Of a stretch of 7,273 bases of DNA, positions 1 through 5,855 are shown one piece after another. Both the position numbers and the translations under genes were made by a program. This DNA is from Pseudomonadota bacterium. Lineage in GTDB: Bacteria; Pseudomonadota; Alphaproteobacteria; Rhizobiales; Xanthobacteraceae. The notes under the pieces are model-generated. The model was not told the origin of the DNA. It searched no databases and was given only the letters and a program-made list of their open reading frames with translations. The stretch is taken from assembly GCA_023390955.1 (NCBI GenBank), contig JAEWBW010000399.1, forward strand, positions 1-7,273, written 5' to 3'. How positions within the stretch are numbered: position 1 is the first letter of the stretch; each line of letters starts with the position of its first letter.

Positions 1-1833
1 CATGCCGGCTGTGAAGCCGCGGCTGCCGCTGCCCGCATGGGCGCTAAAACTGCCTTGGTCACCCATCGCTTTTCGACGATCGGTGCGATGTCCTGCAATC
101 CCGCCATCGGCGGCCTCGGCAAGGGTCATCTGGTCCGCGAGATCGACGCCCTCGACGGTTTGATGGGCCGGGTGGCCGACGCCGGCGGCATCCAGTTCCG
201 GGTTCTCAATCGTCGCAAGGGTCCCGCCGTTCGCGGTCCCCGGGCCCAGGCCGATCGCAAGCTCTACGCCGCCGCCATGCAGACCGCGATCCGGGAGACC
301 GAAGGTCTCAGCGTGATCGAAGGCGAGGCGGACGAACTGATCATGACCGACGGAAGGGTGACCGGTCTTCGCCTGGCTGATGGTCGGACCTTCCGGACCG
401 GCGCTGTCGTCGTCACCACCGGCACCTTTCTGCGCGGCCTGATCCATCTCGGTGAGAAGGACTGGCCGGCCGGCCGCGTCGGAGAGGCTCCGGCGATGGG
501 TCTCTCGAAGTCTTTCGAACAGGCCGGCTTTACCCTCGGCCGGCTCAAGACCGGCACCCCGCCGCGCCTGGATGGCACCACGATCGACTGGTCGGCGGTC
601 GAAATGCAGCCGGGAGACGATCCGGCAGAGCCTTTCTCGGTCATGACTGACCGGATCACCACTCCGCAGATCCAGTGCGGCATCACAAGGACCATGCCGG
701 CCACCCATGAGGTGATCCGGGCCAATGTTCACCGGTCTCCGATGTATTCGGGGCAGATCAAGAGCACCGGGCCGCGCTATTGCCCCTCGATCGAGGACAA
801 GATCGTCCGTTTCGGCGATCGCGACGGCCATCAGATCTTCCTGGAGCCCGAGGGGCTCGACGATACGACGGTCTATCCCAATGGGATCTCGACCTCGCTT
901 CCGGAGGAGGTCCAGCAGGCGATCCTCATCACCATCCCCGGCCTCGAGCGGGTCAGGATGGTTCGGCCGGGCTATGCCATCGAATACGACCATGTCGATC
1001 CCCGCGAGCTCGATCCAACCCTGCAGACCCGCCGGGTGAAGGGTCTTTTCCTCGCCGGACAGATCAACGGCACCACCGGATATGAGGAAGCGGCCGCCCA
1101 GGGTATCGTCGCCGGCCTCAATGCGGCGCTGGCCGCGAGCGGGGCGGCCCTCACGGTGTTCGACCGGGCTGACGGCTATCTCGGTGTGATGATCGACGAC
1201 CTCGTCACCCGCGGCATCTCCGAACCCTATCGGATGTTCACCTCGCGGGCCGAATACCGGCTGACTCTGCGGGCCGACAACGCCGATCAGCGCCTGACCG
1301 AGAAGGGCATCGCGCTCGGATGCGTCGGCAGCGCCCGGACCGAGCACCACCGGGCCAAGGTGTCGGCCCTCGCAGCGGCCAAAACGTTGGCAAAGTCTCT
1401 CACCATCACCCCGAACGAGGCCGCCAAGCACGGGCTGGCCCTGAATCGGGACGGTCAGCGCCGCTCGGCCTTTGAGTTGCTGGCCTATCCGGAGGTCGGT
1501 TGGACTCAGGTGAGGGCGATCTGGCCGGAGCTTGCGGCCATCGATCCCGTCAGCGTCACCCATCTCGAGATCGACGCCAAATACGACGTCTATCTCGAAC
1601 GCCAGAGCGCCGATGTCGAAGCCTTCCGGCGCGACGAGGGGCTGGTGTTGTCGGAGGTCGACTATCAGCAGGTGCCGGGTCTCTCGAATGAGGTCCGCGC
1701 CAAGCTGGAGAAGGCGCGGCCCTTCACGGTCGGCCAGGCCGGCCGGATCGACGGCATGACGCCGGCCGCGCTTGGAATCCTGGCGGCCTATCTGCGCCGC
1801 GAGTCCCGGAAGACTTCGAAAGCCATCGCATAG
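1..1833 (+). CDS. mnmG: tRNA uridine-5-carboxymethylaminomethyl modification enzyme MnmG (GidA), 5' partial
   Basis: FAD-dependent enzyme that, with the GTPase MnmE, installs the carboxymethylaminomethyl group on the wobble uridine (U34) of several tRNAs in the cytoplasm. The frame is open from base 1 (HAGCEAAAAAAR...), so the ATG at 37 is internal. Compared with the 629-residue E. coli protein, about 15-20 N-terminal residues are missing, including the first glycines of the FAD-binding GxGxxG loop; 610 residues are visible. The two cysteines known to matter in E. coli (C47, C277) have counterparts in SCNPAIGG (TGC at 94-96) and RYCPSIEDK (TGC at 781-783). Other family blocks are RRKGPAVRGPRAQADR, LKTGTPPR, GLFLAGQINGTTGYEEAAAQG, YRMFTSRAEYRL and the C-terminal helical domain ending in QVPGLSNEVRAKL and GMTPAALGILAAYLRR. 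The TAG stop is followed at once by a parS palindrome and rsmG. Identity is very secure. Confidence 0.98.
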   Translation, partial: HAGCEAAAAAARMGAKTALVTHRFSTIGAMSCNPAIGGLGKGHLVREIDALDGLMGRVADAGGIQFRVLNRRKGPAVRGPRAQADRKLYAAAMQTAIRETEGLSVIEGEADELIMTDGRVTGLRLADGRTFRTGAVVVTTGTFLRGLIHLGEKDWPAGRVGEAPAMGLSKSFEQAGFTLGRLKTGTPPRLDGTTIDWSAVEMQPGDDPAEPFSVMTDRITTPQIQCGITRTMPATHEVIRANVHRSPMYSGQIKSTGPRYCPSIEDKIVRFGDRDGHQIFLEPEGLDDTTVYPNGISTSLPEEVQQAILITIPGLERVRMVRPGYAIEYDHVDPRELDPTLQTRRVKGLFLAGQINGTTGYEEAAAQGIVAGLNAALAASGAALTVFDRADGYLGVMIDDLVTRGISEPYRMFTSRAEYRLTLRADNADQRLTEKGIALGCVGSARTEHHRAKVSALAAAKTLAKSLTITPNEAAKHGLALNRDGQRRSAFELLAYPEVGWTQVRAIWPELAAIDPVSVTHLEIDAKYDVYLERQSADVEAFRRDEGLVLSEVDYQQVPGLSNEVRAKLEKARPFTVGQAGRIDGMTPAALGILAAYLRRESRKTSKAIA

Positions 1834-1835
1834 GC

Positions 1836-1849
1836 GTTTCACGTGAAAC
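1836..1849. other. parS: parS centromere site, perfect palindrome
   Basis: GTTTCACGTGAAAC is a perfect 14-bp inverted repeat and matches the core of the bacterial parS consensus TGTTTCACGTGAAACA exactly. With the flanking bases (1835-1850) it matches 15 of 16. ParB binds such sites, uses CTP to load and slide as a clamp, and the complex is moved by ParA. The site starts three bases after the mnmG stop and covers the possible GTG start of rsmG. parA and parB lie just downstream, which is the usual place for parS clusters. A random 14-base match in a window of this size is very unlikely (about 3 in 100,000 with equal base frequencies). Confidence 0.93.
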
Positions 1850-2613
1850 AGCGCGGACCGATCGGGGACAGATCCTCAGCACGGCGTTCGGACGGAGGCG
1901 AGGGGCTGCGCCGGCCTGGCCCGGCACCGACCAAGCCAAAGGCCGACGAACCCAAGATCGATGCTCGGTCATTGGACGAGGCACTCGCAGCCGACAAAGC
2001 CGCGGCGTTCAAGCTCGCGCCCGTTTCACATGAAACGGCAGATCGCCTCGACCGCTACATCGCGCTGCTGCGGGAATGGCAGGCCAAGACCAATCTCGTC
2101 GCGCCCTCGACCCTGCCGCAGCTCTGGACCCGGCACATCGCCGACTCGCTTCAGCTCGTCGACCTCGCCCCATCGGCCAGGCGCTGGGCCGACCTCGGCA
2201 GCGGTGGCGGCTTTCCCGGCGTGGTGCTGGCCTGCGCACTGGCGGAGACGCCTGACGCCCGGATCCATCTCGTCGAGCGAATCGCCAAGAAGGCTGCGTT
2301 CCTGCGCGAAGCCATCCGCTGCACCGCGTCGCCGGGAATGGTCCACCTCGCTGATATCGGGGATAATGTGGATAGAATCACCGGCCCCGTCGATTGCGTG
2401 ACCGCCCGGGCGCTGGCTCCGCTACACCAACTCATCGGCTTTGCGGAGCCCCTGATGCGCAACGGCGCGAAAGCGCTGTTTCTCAAGGGTCAAGATGTTG
2501 AGGCCGAATTGACCGAGGCCACTAAATATTGGAATATTCAGCCAAAGCTCCACCGCAGCCGCACCGGTGACGGCTGGATCGTGGAGCTGGCCACCGCCGA
2601 ACGGCGCGGCTGA
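1843..2613 (+). CDS. rsmG: 16S rRNA (guanine527-N7)-methyltransferase RsmG (GidB)
   Basis: SAM-dependent methyltransferase that makes m7G527 in 16S rRNA; loss of it is known to give low-level streptomycin resistance. With the GTG at 1843 the protein has 256 residues. The SAM-binding loop DLGSGGGFPG is at about 117-126, VERIAKKAAFLRE at 144-156, the family block VTARALAPL at 185-193 and FLKGQ at 213-217. Residues 66-100 (RLDRYIALLREWQAKTNLV, then LWTRHIADS) are the usual N-terminal helices. E. coli RsmG has about 207 residues, so the first 42 or so here are extra, low in complexity and rich in R, P, G and K. The start is uncertain. GTG 1843 has only a weak AGG (1832-1834) and lies inside parS; the next in-frame candidate is TTG 1972, giving 213 residues with no clear ribosome binding site. 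I kept 1843 as the longer option. Function is secure, start is not. Confidence 0.93.
   Translation: MKQRGPIGDRSSARRSDGGEGLRRPGPAPTKPKADEPKIDARSLDEALAADKAAAFKLAPVSHETADRLDRYIALLREWQAKTNLVAPSTLPQLWTRHIADSLQLVDLAPSARRWADLGSGGGFPGVVLACALAETPDARIHLVERIAKKAAFLREAIRCTASPGMVHLADIGDNVDRITGPVDCVTARALAPLHQLIGFAEPLMRNGAKALFLKGQDVEAELTEATKYWNIQPKLHRSRTGDGWIVELATAERRG
2023..2036. other. parS: second parS site, one mismatch, inside the rsmG coding region
   Basis: GTTTCACATGAAAC differs from the perfect parS core at one central base (CACATG instead of CACGTG), so the symmetry is broken at the centre only. It lies in frame in rsmG and encodes V-S-H-E-T (codons 61-65 counted from the GTG at 1843), just before the conserved RLDRYIALLREW helix. 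Its centre is 187 bp from the centre of the perfect site. Paired parS sites close to parAB are common in bacteria. Binding strength with the central A is not known from sequence; it may be weaker than for the perfect site. Confidence 0.75.
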
Positions 2614-2641
2614 GGCGTTATGGGGTTGAGTGGGGATTGAG

Positions 2642-3499
2642 ATGACCGTGATCGACGAGACCAACCAGGCCGACCAGACCGACACGGTGCCGCACGGGCA
2701 TCCGCGCATCCTCGCGCTCGCGAATCAGAAGGGCGGCGTGGGCAAGACAACCACGGCGATCAATCTCGGCACGGCACTCGCCGCGATTGGTGAGCGAGTC
2801 CTGATCGTCGATCTCGATCCCCAGGGCAACGCCTCGACCGGCCTCGGCATCGATCGCCGCAACCGCTCTTGCTCGACCTACGACGTGCTGATCGGCGAAG
2901 CCGCGCTGCGCGAGGCGGTGGTCGCGACCGCGGTGCCGCGGCTGCACATCGCGCCCTCGACCATGGATCTCTCCGGTCTCGAACTCGAGCTCGGCACCAC
3001 GCCCGGCCGCGCGTTCAAGCTGCGCGACGCGATCGGCGCGCTCAACAACAACGTCTCGCCCGAAGCCGACTACACCTACGTGCTGATCGACTGCCCGCCC
3101 TCGCTCAATTTGCTGACGGTGAATGCGATGGCGGCGTCCGATGCGATCCTGGTGCCGCTGCAGTGCGAGTTCTTCGCGCTCGAAGGTCTGTCACAATTGC
3201 TGCAGACGGTGGAGCAGGTGCGCTCGACGCTCAATCCGAACCTGTCGATCCACGGCATCGTGCTGACCATGTTCGACTCGCGCAACAACCTCTCGAACCA
3301 GGTCGTCGCCGACGTCCGCCAGTTCATGGGCGAGAAGGTCTACAAGACCATGATCCCGCGCAACGTGCGCATTTCCGAGGCGCCGTCCTACGGCAAGCCC
3401 GTGCTGGTCTACGATCTTAAATGCGTCGGCAGCGATGCGTATCTGCGCCTCGCCACGGAAGTGATCCAGCGTGAGCGCGAGCTGCGCACGACGCATTGA
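2642..3499 (+). CDS. parA: chromosome partitioning ATPase ParA (Soj)
   Basis: Deviant Walker-type ATPase that binds DNA non-specifically as an ATP dimer and moves ParB-parS complexes, and so the replication origin, through the cell. It has 285 residues from the ATG. The deviant Walker A motif KGGVGKTT is at 30-37, with the signature lysine K30 and catalytic-loop K35. The A' motif VLIVDLDPQGNAS is at about 53-65 and Walker B YVLIDCPPSL at 146-155. The C-terminal part contains QLLQTVEQVR, GIVLTMFDSRNNLSNQVV and IPRNVRISEAPSYGKPV, all typical of chromosomal ParA. I chose ATG 2642 because GGGGA (2632-2636) lies five bases upstream; an in-frame GTG at 2630 would add four residues and cannot be excluded. 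It begins 28 bases after rsmG and is probably co-transcribed with it. Arginine codons are almost all CGC, unlike mnmG. Identity is very secure. Confidence 0.98.
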   Translation: MTVIDETNQADQTDTVPHGHPRILALANQKGGVGKTTTAINLGTALAAIGERVLIVDLDPQGNASTGLGIDRRNRSCSTYDVLIGEAALREAVVATAVPRLHIAPSTMDLSGLELELGTTPGRAFKLRDAIGALNNNVSPEADYTYVLIDCPPSLNLLTVNAMAASDAILVPLQCEFFALEGLSQLLQTVEQVRSTLNPNLSIHGIVLTMFDSRNNLSNQVVADVRQFMGEKVYKTMIPRNVRISEAPSYGKPVLVYDLKCVGSDAYLRLATEVIQRERELRTTH

Positions 3500-3508
3500 T
3501 GACGCCGT

Positions 3509-3586
3509 GGGGTGGGCAAAGGCGTCTTCGCCATGCCCACCAATTTCCGCACACAACCGGTGGGCACGCTTCGCTTTTCCCACCCT
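3509..3586. repeat. palindromic intergenic repeat between parA and parB
   Basis: Two hairpins in a row. In the first (3511-3541), GGTGGGC pairs with GCCCACC and the inner GGCG with CGCC around a TCTT loop. In the second (3559-3584), GGTGGG pairs with CCCACC. The outer arms can also pair with each other (GGGTGGG 3510-3516 with CCCACCC 3579-3585), so the whole element could fold into one branched structure. From memory, elements with the pattern GGTGGGCAAAGGCG...GCCCACC...GGTGGGCACGCTTCGC are scattered through Bradyrhizobium intergenic regions. There is no T-run, so it is not a standard intrinsic terminator. It occupies most of the 140-base gap before parB and may affect mRNA folding or stability there. 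Confidence 0.8.
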
Positions 3587-3626
3587 ACCTACGATAATTC
3601 AGTTCTGGAGTGCTGCACGTGAATCC

Positions 3627-3633
3627 AAGGGAG
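3627..3633 (+). promoter_or_regulatory. ribosome binding site deciding the parB start
   Basis: AAGGGAG lies six bases before ATG 3640. The frame is also open from GTG codons at 3610 and 3619, but neither has a comparable site. ParB proteins of this group begin close to the RLGRGLASLIGD motif. Both points favour ATG 3640. Confidence 0.75.
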
Positions 3634-3639
3634 CTGGCG

Positions 3640-4524
3640 ATGGCCGACGAAGCGCGTTCGCGACTGGGCCGGGGTCTTGCAAGTCTGATCGGTGATGTCG
3701 GCGGCGAGGCGCAGCATGTCGATCGGCCGCGCGCGCAGCGCAAGGTGCCGATCGAGTTCGTCAAGGCCAACCCGCGCAATCCGCGCCGTGCCTTCCTGGA
3801 GACCGAGCTCAAGGAGCTCTCTGACTCCATCAAGCAGCACGGCGTGATCCAGCCGATCGTGGTGCGTCCCGTGAAGGGCGCGCAGGACCGCTTCGAGATC
3901 ATCGCCGGCGAGCGGCGCTGGCGCGCCTCGCAGATGGCCGGCCTGCACGAGGTGCCGATCGTTCCGGTCGACATCAGCGACAGCGACGCGCTGGAATTTG
4001 CGATCGTCGAGAACGTGCAGCGCGAAGACCTCAACCCGATGGAAGAGGCGCTGGGCTATCACGCGCTCGCCAACGAGTTCAAACGCAGCCAGGACGAGAT
4101 CGCCAAGGTCGTCGGCAAGAGCCGCAGCCACGTCGCCAACATGATGCGGCTGACGAAGCTGCCGGCCGAGGTGCAGGCCTTCATCACCAGCGGCGAGCTG
4201 TCGGCGGGTCATGCCCGCGCGCTGATCGGCGTGCCGGATCCGCTGGCTTCGGCCAAGCGTATCGTGGAAGAGGGGCTCAACGTCCGACAGGCCGAGGCGC
4301 TGGCGCATGAAGAGGGCGTGCCGGAGCGCAAGCCGCAGAAGGCGCGCGCCGGTGCCAAGGAGAAGGACGCCGACACCGTTGATCTCGAAAAGCGTGTCAG
4401 CGACGCACTCGGCCTCAAGGTCACCGTCAACCACCGCGATCCCGGCGGTTCCGTGCAGATCAATTACCGCAACCTCGACCAGCTCGACGAAGTGATGAAG
4501 CGGCTGGCGAAAGGCGGGCTGTAA
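3640..4524 (+). CDS. parB: chromosome partitioning protein ParB (Spo0J), CTP-dependent parS-binding clamp
   Basis: Binds parS, spreads along neighbouring DNA as a CTP-fuelled sliding clamp and stimulates ParA ATPase. It has 294 residues. The N-terminal RLGRGLASLIGD (8-19) is the ParA-contacting region. The N-terminal ParB/CTPase domain includes NPRNPRR (44-50), the CTP-binding arginine box GERRWRA (90-96) and ENVQREDLNPMEEA (124-137). The helix-turn-helix that reads parS is about 150-171 (SQDEIAKVVGKSRSHVANMM), followed by LPAEVQAFITSGELSAGHARAL. A charged, lysine- and alanine-rich linker (about 228-246) leads to the C-terminal dimerisation domain (247-294, ending RLAKGGL). It follows parA by 140 bases containing a repeat, and two candidate parS sites lie upstream around rsmG. 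All key motifs are intact. Confidence 0.98.
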   Translation: MADEARSRLGRGLASLIGDVGGEAQHVDRPRAQRKVPIEFVKANPRNPRRAFLETELKELSDSIKQHGVIQPIVVRPVKGAQDRFEIIAGERRWRASQMAGLHEVPIVPVDISDSDALEFAIVENVQREDLNPMEEALGYHALANEFKRSQDEIAKVVGKSRSHVANMMRLTKLPAEVQAFITSGELSAGHARALIGVPDPLASAKRIVEEGLNVRQAEALAHEEGVPERKPQKARAGAKEKDADTVDLEKRVSDALGLKVTVNHRDPGGSVQINYRNLDQLDEVMKRLAKGGL

Positions 4525-4541
4525 CCGCCAACTCTCTATCA

Positions 4542-4590
4542 CCGTCACCCTGAGGTGGCCGCGTCTTCAGCGGCCCGCGAAGGGTGACGG
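4542..4590. repeat. palindromic repeat module 1 after parB
   Basis: CCGTCACCCT (4542-4551) and AGGGTGACGG (4581-4590) are perfect inverted repeats of 10 bp. Nested inside, GGCCGC (4557-4562) pairs with GCGGCC (4570-4575). It starts 18 bases after the parB stop. It can fold as a stable GC-rich hairpin on either strand but lacks a T-run, so any role in ending or protecting the parB and holA transcripts is only inferred. The pattern CCGTCACCCTGAGG...AGGGTGACGG is one I recall as a repeated intergenic element in Bradyrhizobium. Confidence 0.75.
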
Positions 4591-4610
4591 CCCGGCTGCA
4601 TCGGGGCCGT

Positions 4611-4669
4611 TCATCCTTCGAGGCTCTCCGCGCGCCGCGTTGCGCCGCGCGGCTCGCACCTCAGGATGA
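4611..4669. repeat. palindromic repeat module 2 after parB
   Basis: TCATCCT (4611-4617) pairs with AGGATGA (4663-4669); the adjoining TCGAGG and CCTC extend the match imperfectly. Inside it, CCGCGCG (4628-4634) pairs with CGCGCGG (4646-4652), giving a very GC-rich inner stem. It is 20 bases from module 1 and 17 bases from module 3, so the three form a composite block. It resembles the CATCCTTCGAG...CTCAGGATGA intergenic repeat I remember from the same bacterial group. Confidence 0.7.
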
Positions 4670-4686
4670 CGGTCGTGCACCGTGCT

Positions 4687-4773
4687 CGTCATTGCGAGGA
4701 GCGCGAGCGACGAAGCAATCCAGAATCCTTCCGCGGGGGGACTCTGGATTGCTTCGCTTCGCTCGCAATGACG
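4687..4773. repeat. palindromic repeat module 3, between parB and holA
   Basis: A long imperfect inverted repeat. The outer arms CGTCATTGCGAG (4687-4698) and CTCGCAATGACG (4762-4773) match over 12 bp. The inner arms GAAGCAATCCAGA (4712-4724) and TCTGGATTGCTTC (4743-4755) match over 13 bp. The asymmetry between the arms is seven bases. It ends 10 bases from the holA stop. Translations of such elements (for example RHCEER... and FASLAMT) are known to me as spurious proteins in alphaproteobacterial databases, so no gene is called here. A role as a two-way transcript end structure is possible but not shown. Confidence 0.85.
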
Positions 4774-4783
4774 TGGAGAGACC

Positions 4784-5812
4784 TCAGCCCCGCCGCTTCG
4801 CGTTCGCGGCGATCGCCATCAGCGTGCGCTGGGCGATGGCGGCGGCAAGCGTCGATTGCTTGCGGGTATCGAGCGCGGCGGCTGCGAGCTGCTCGATCAC
4901 GGCGGCGAGCCTTGCCACGCTGAAATTGCGCAGCGCGGTTTCGACCACGGCCTTCCTTGAAAAATGAAGACGGGGATAGCCGCCTTCGAGCACGGCCGAG
5001 ATGGGCGTGCCCTCGGCGACAGCCAGCGCGGATTTGTGCAGCCACGCGGCCTGGCGCTGCGCGGCCGAGATGATCACGCCGGGATAGGTCCCGGCGATCA
5101 TCGCTTTTGCGAACTCGTTCTCGACGATATCGGGCCGGCCGGCGAAGGCGCCGTCGACGATCGGATCGAGCTTTAGCTCGGAGGCGTCGGCGACGACGGC
5201 CATCACGTCGTCGAGCGTGATCTCGCCCTTGCCGTGCGCGTAGAGCGTCAGCTTGCGCAGCTCGTTGCGCGAGGCCTGGCGGTCGCCGCCCAGGAACGAC
5301 ATCAGCGCCGCGCGCGCCTCCTGTGCAATGCGCAGATTGGCGATGCGGAGCTCGTCCTCCATCAGCTTGGCGAGGTCGCGCTCGGTGTCGGGATAGCAGG
5401 CGATCGCGACCGCCGTCTTGGCTTTCTCGCAGGCCTTGCGCAGCGGCGATTCCGGGCGGAGCTCGCCGGCCTCGATCACGATGCGGCAATCCCTGACCTG
5501 CATCTCGCTGAGCGTATCGAGGCCGCTGGCAAAACTGCGGGAGCCGGCGCGGATTCGGATGGCGCGGCGGCCGCCGAACAGCGGCACGGTCATAGCTTCG
5601 TCGACGAGACGCGACGGCTCGGCGGAAAGCTCGTCGCCGTCGAGCTTCACGAGCGAGAAGGGGTCGTTGGGATCATCGACCGCGGACGCGATCAGCGCAT
5701 CGGCGCGCTCGCGTACGAGGCCGGCGTCGGGCCCGTAAAGCAGGATGATCGGGCGGCCGGCATCGGGCCGGGCCAGGAAGGAATCGATCTCTTTTCCGCG
5801 TAGCGCGACCAT
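4784..5812 (-). CDS. holA: DNA polymerase III delta subunit HolA
   Basis: The delta subunit of the clamp loader opens the beta sliding clamp so it can be placed on primed DNA. It has 342 residues, the usual length for the family. The N-terminal AAA+-like domain shows IILLYGPDAGLVRERA (about 22-37), where delta proteins have a degenerate P-loop without GKT, so it does not bind ATP itself. NDPF (49-52) and VPLFGGRRAIRI (76-87) are typical of alphaproteobacterial HolA. The middle domain contains LGGDRQASRNELRKLTLYA, followed by LDPIVDGAFAGR. The C-terminal collar domain holds the helices near QRQAAWLHKSA and HFSRKAVVETAL. The start has GAGG four bases upstream (5817-5820 on the other strand). 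It follows lptE by 43 bases, so it is probably the last gene of the leuS-lptE-holA unit. Confidence 0.95.
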   Translation of the reverse strand: MVALRGKEIDSFLARPDAGRPIILLYGPDAGLVRERADALIASAVDDPNDPFSLVKLDGDELSAEPSRLVDEAMTVPLFGGRRAIRIRAGSRSFASGLDTLSEMQVRDCRIVIEAGELRPESPLRKACEKAKTAVAIACYPDTERDLAKLMEDELRIANLRIAQEARAALMSFLGGDRQASRNELRKLTLYAHGKGEITLDDVMAVVADASELKLDPIVDGAFAGRPDIVENEFAKAMIAGTYPGVIISAAQRQAAWLHKSALAVAEGTPISAVLEGGYPRLHFSRKAVVETALRNFSVARLAAVIEQLAAAALDTRKQSTLAAAIAQRTLMAIAANAKRRG

Positions 5813-5828
5813 TTCGCCTCAACGACTA

Positions 5829-5847
5829 CGCGAGCCCCGGAATGACG
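5829..5847. repeat. short remnant of a repeat in the lptE-holA gap
   Basis: On the - strand this reads CGTCATTCCGGGGCTCGCG, which I recognise as one arm of a common Bradyrhizobium intergenic palindrome. Its matching arm is absent from the 43-base gap between lptE and holA, so it looks like a leftover half. It lies just upstream of the holA ribosome binding site. The assignment rests on memory of the pattern. Confidence 0.45.
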
Positions 5848-5855
5848 GGATGAAA

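Noticed and set aside
1..1833. mnmG as a complete gene starting at ATG 37
   Set aside because: The residues encoded from base 1 (HAGCEAAAAAAR) are the conserved MnmG FAD-loop region, so the true start is before the window.
3610..3639. Earlier GTG starts for parB (3610, 3619)
   Set aside because: ATG 3640 has AAGGGAG six bases upstream and gives the usual ParB N-terminus; the earlier GTGs have no such site.
3471..3695. Possible small gene between parA and parB
   Set aside because: It is the translated palindromic repeat plus the out-of-frame start of parB, and it overlaps both genes.
3589..4548. Long open frame on the - strand opposite parB (319 codons)
   Set aside because: It mirrors the parB codons and is rich in H, R, L and A as expected from antisense of GC-rich coding DNA. 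parB on the + strand has every family motif.
4542..4590. Intrinsic terminator after parB
   Set aside because: The hairpin is strong, but no run of T follows it on either strand, so I list it only as a repeat.
4584..4967. Possible small gene in the parB-holA spacer
   Set aside because: The frame is a translation of repeat modules 2 and 3 and then of antisense holA. Its peptides are of the spurious kind such repeats produce.
4689..5489. Open frame of 266 codons on the - strand overlapping holA in another frame
   Set aside because: Arginine-rich out-of-frame translation of holA that runs into repeat module 3. holA itself is full length with family motifs.
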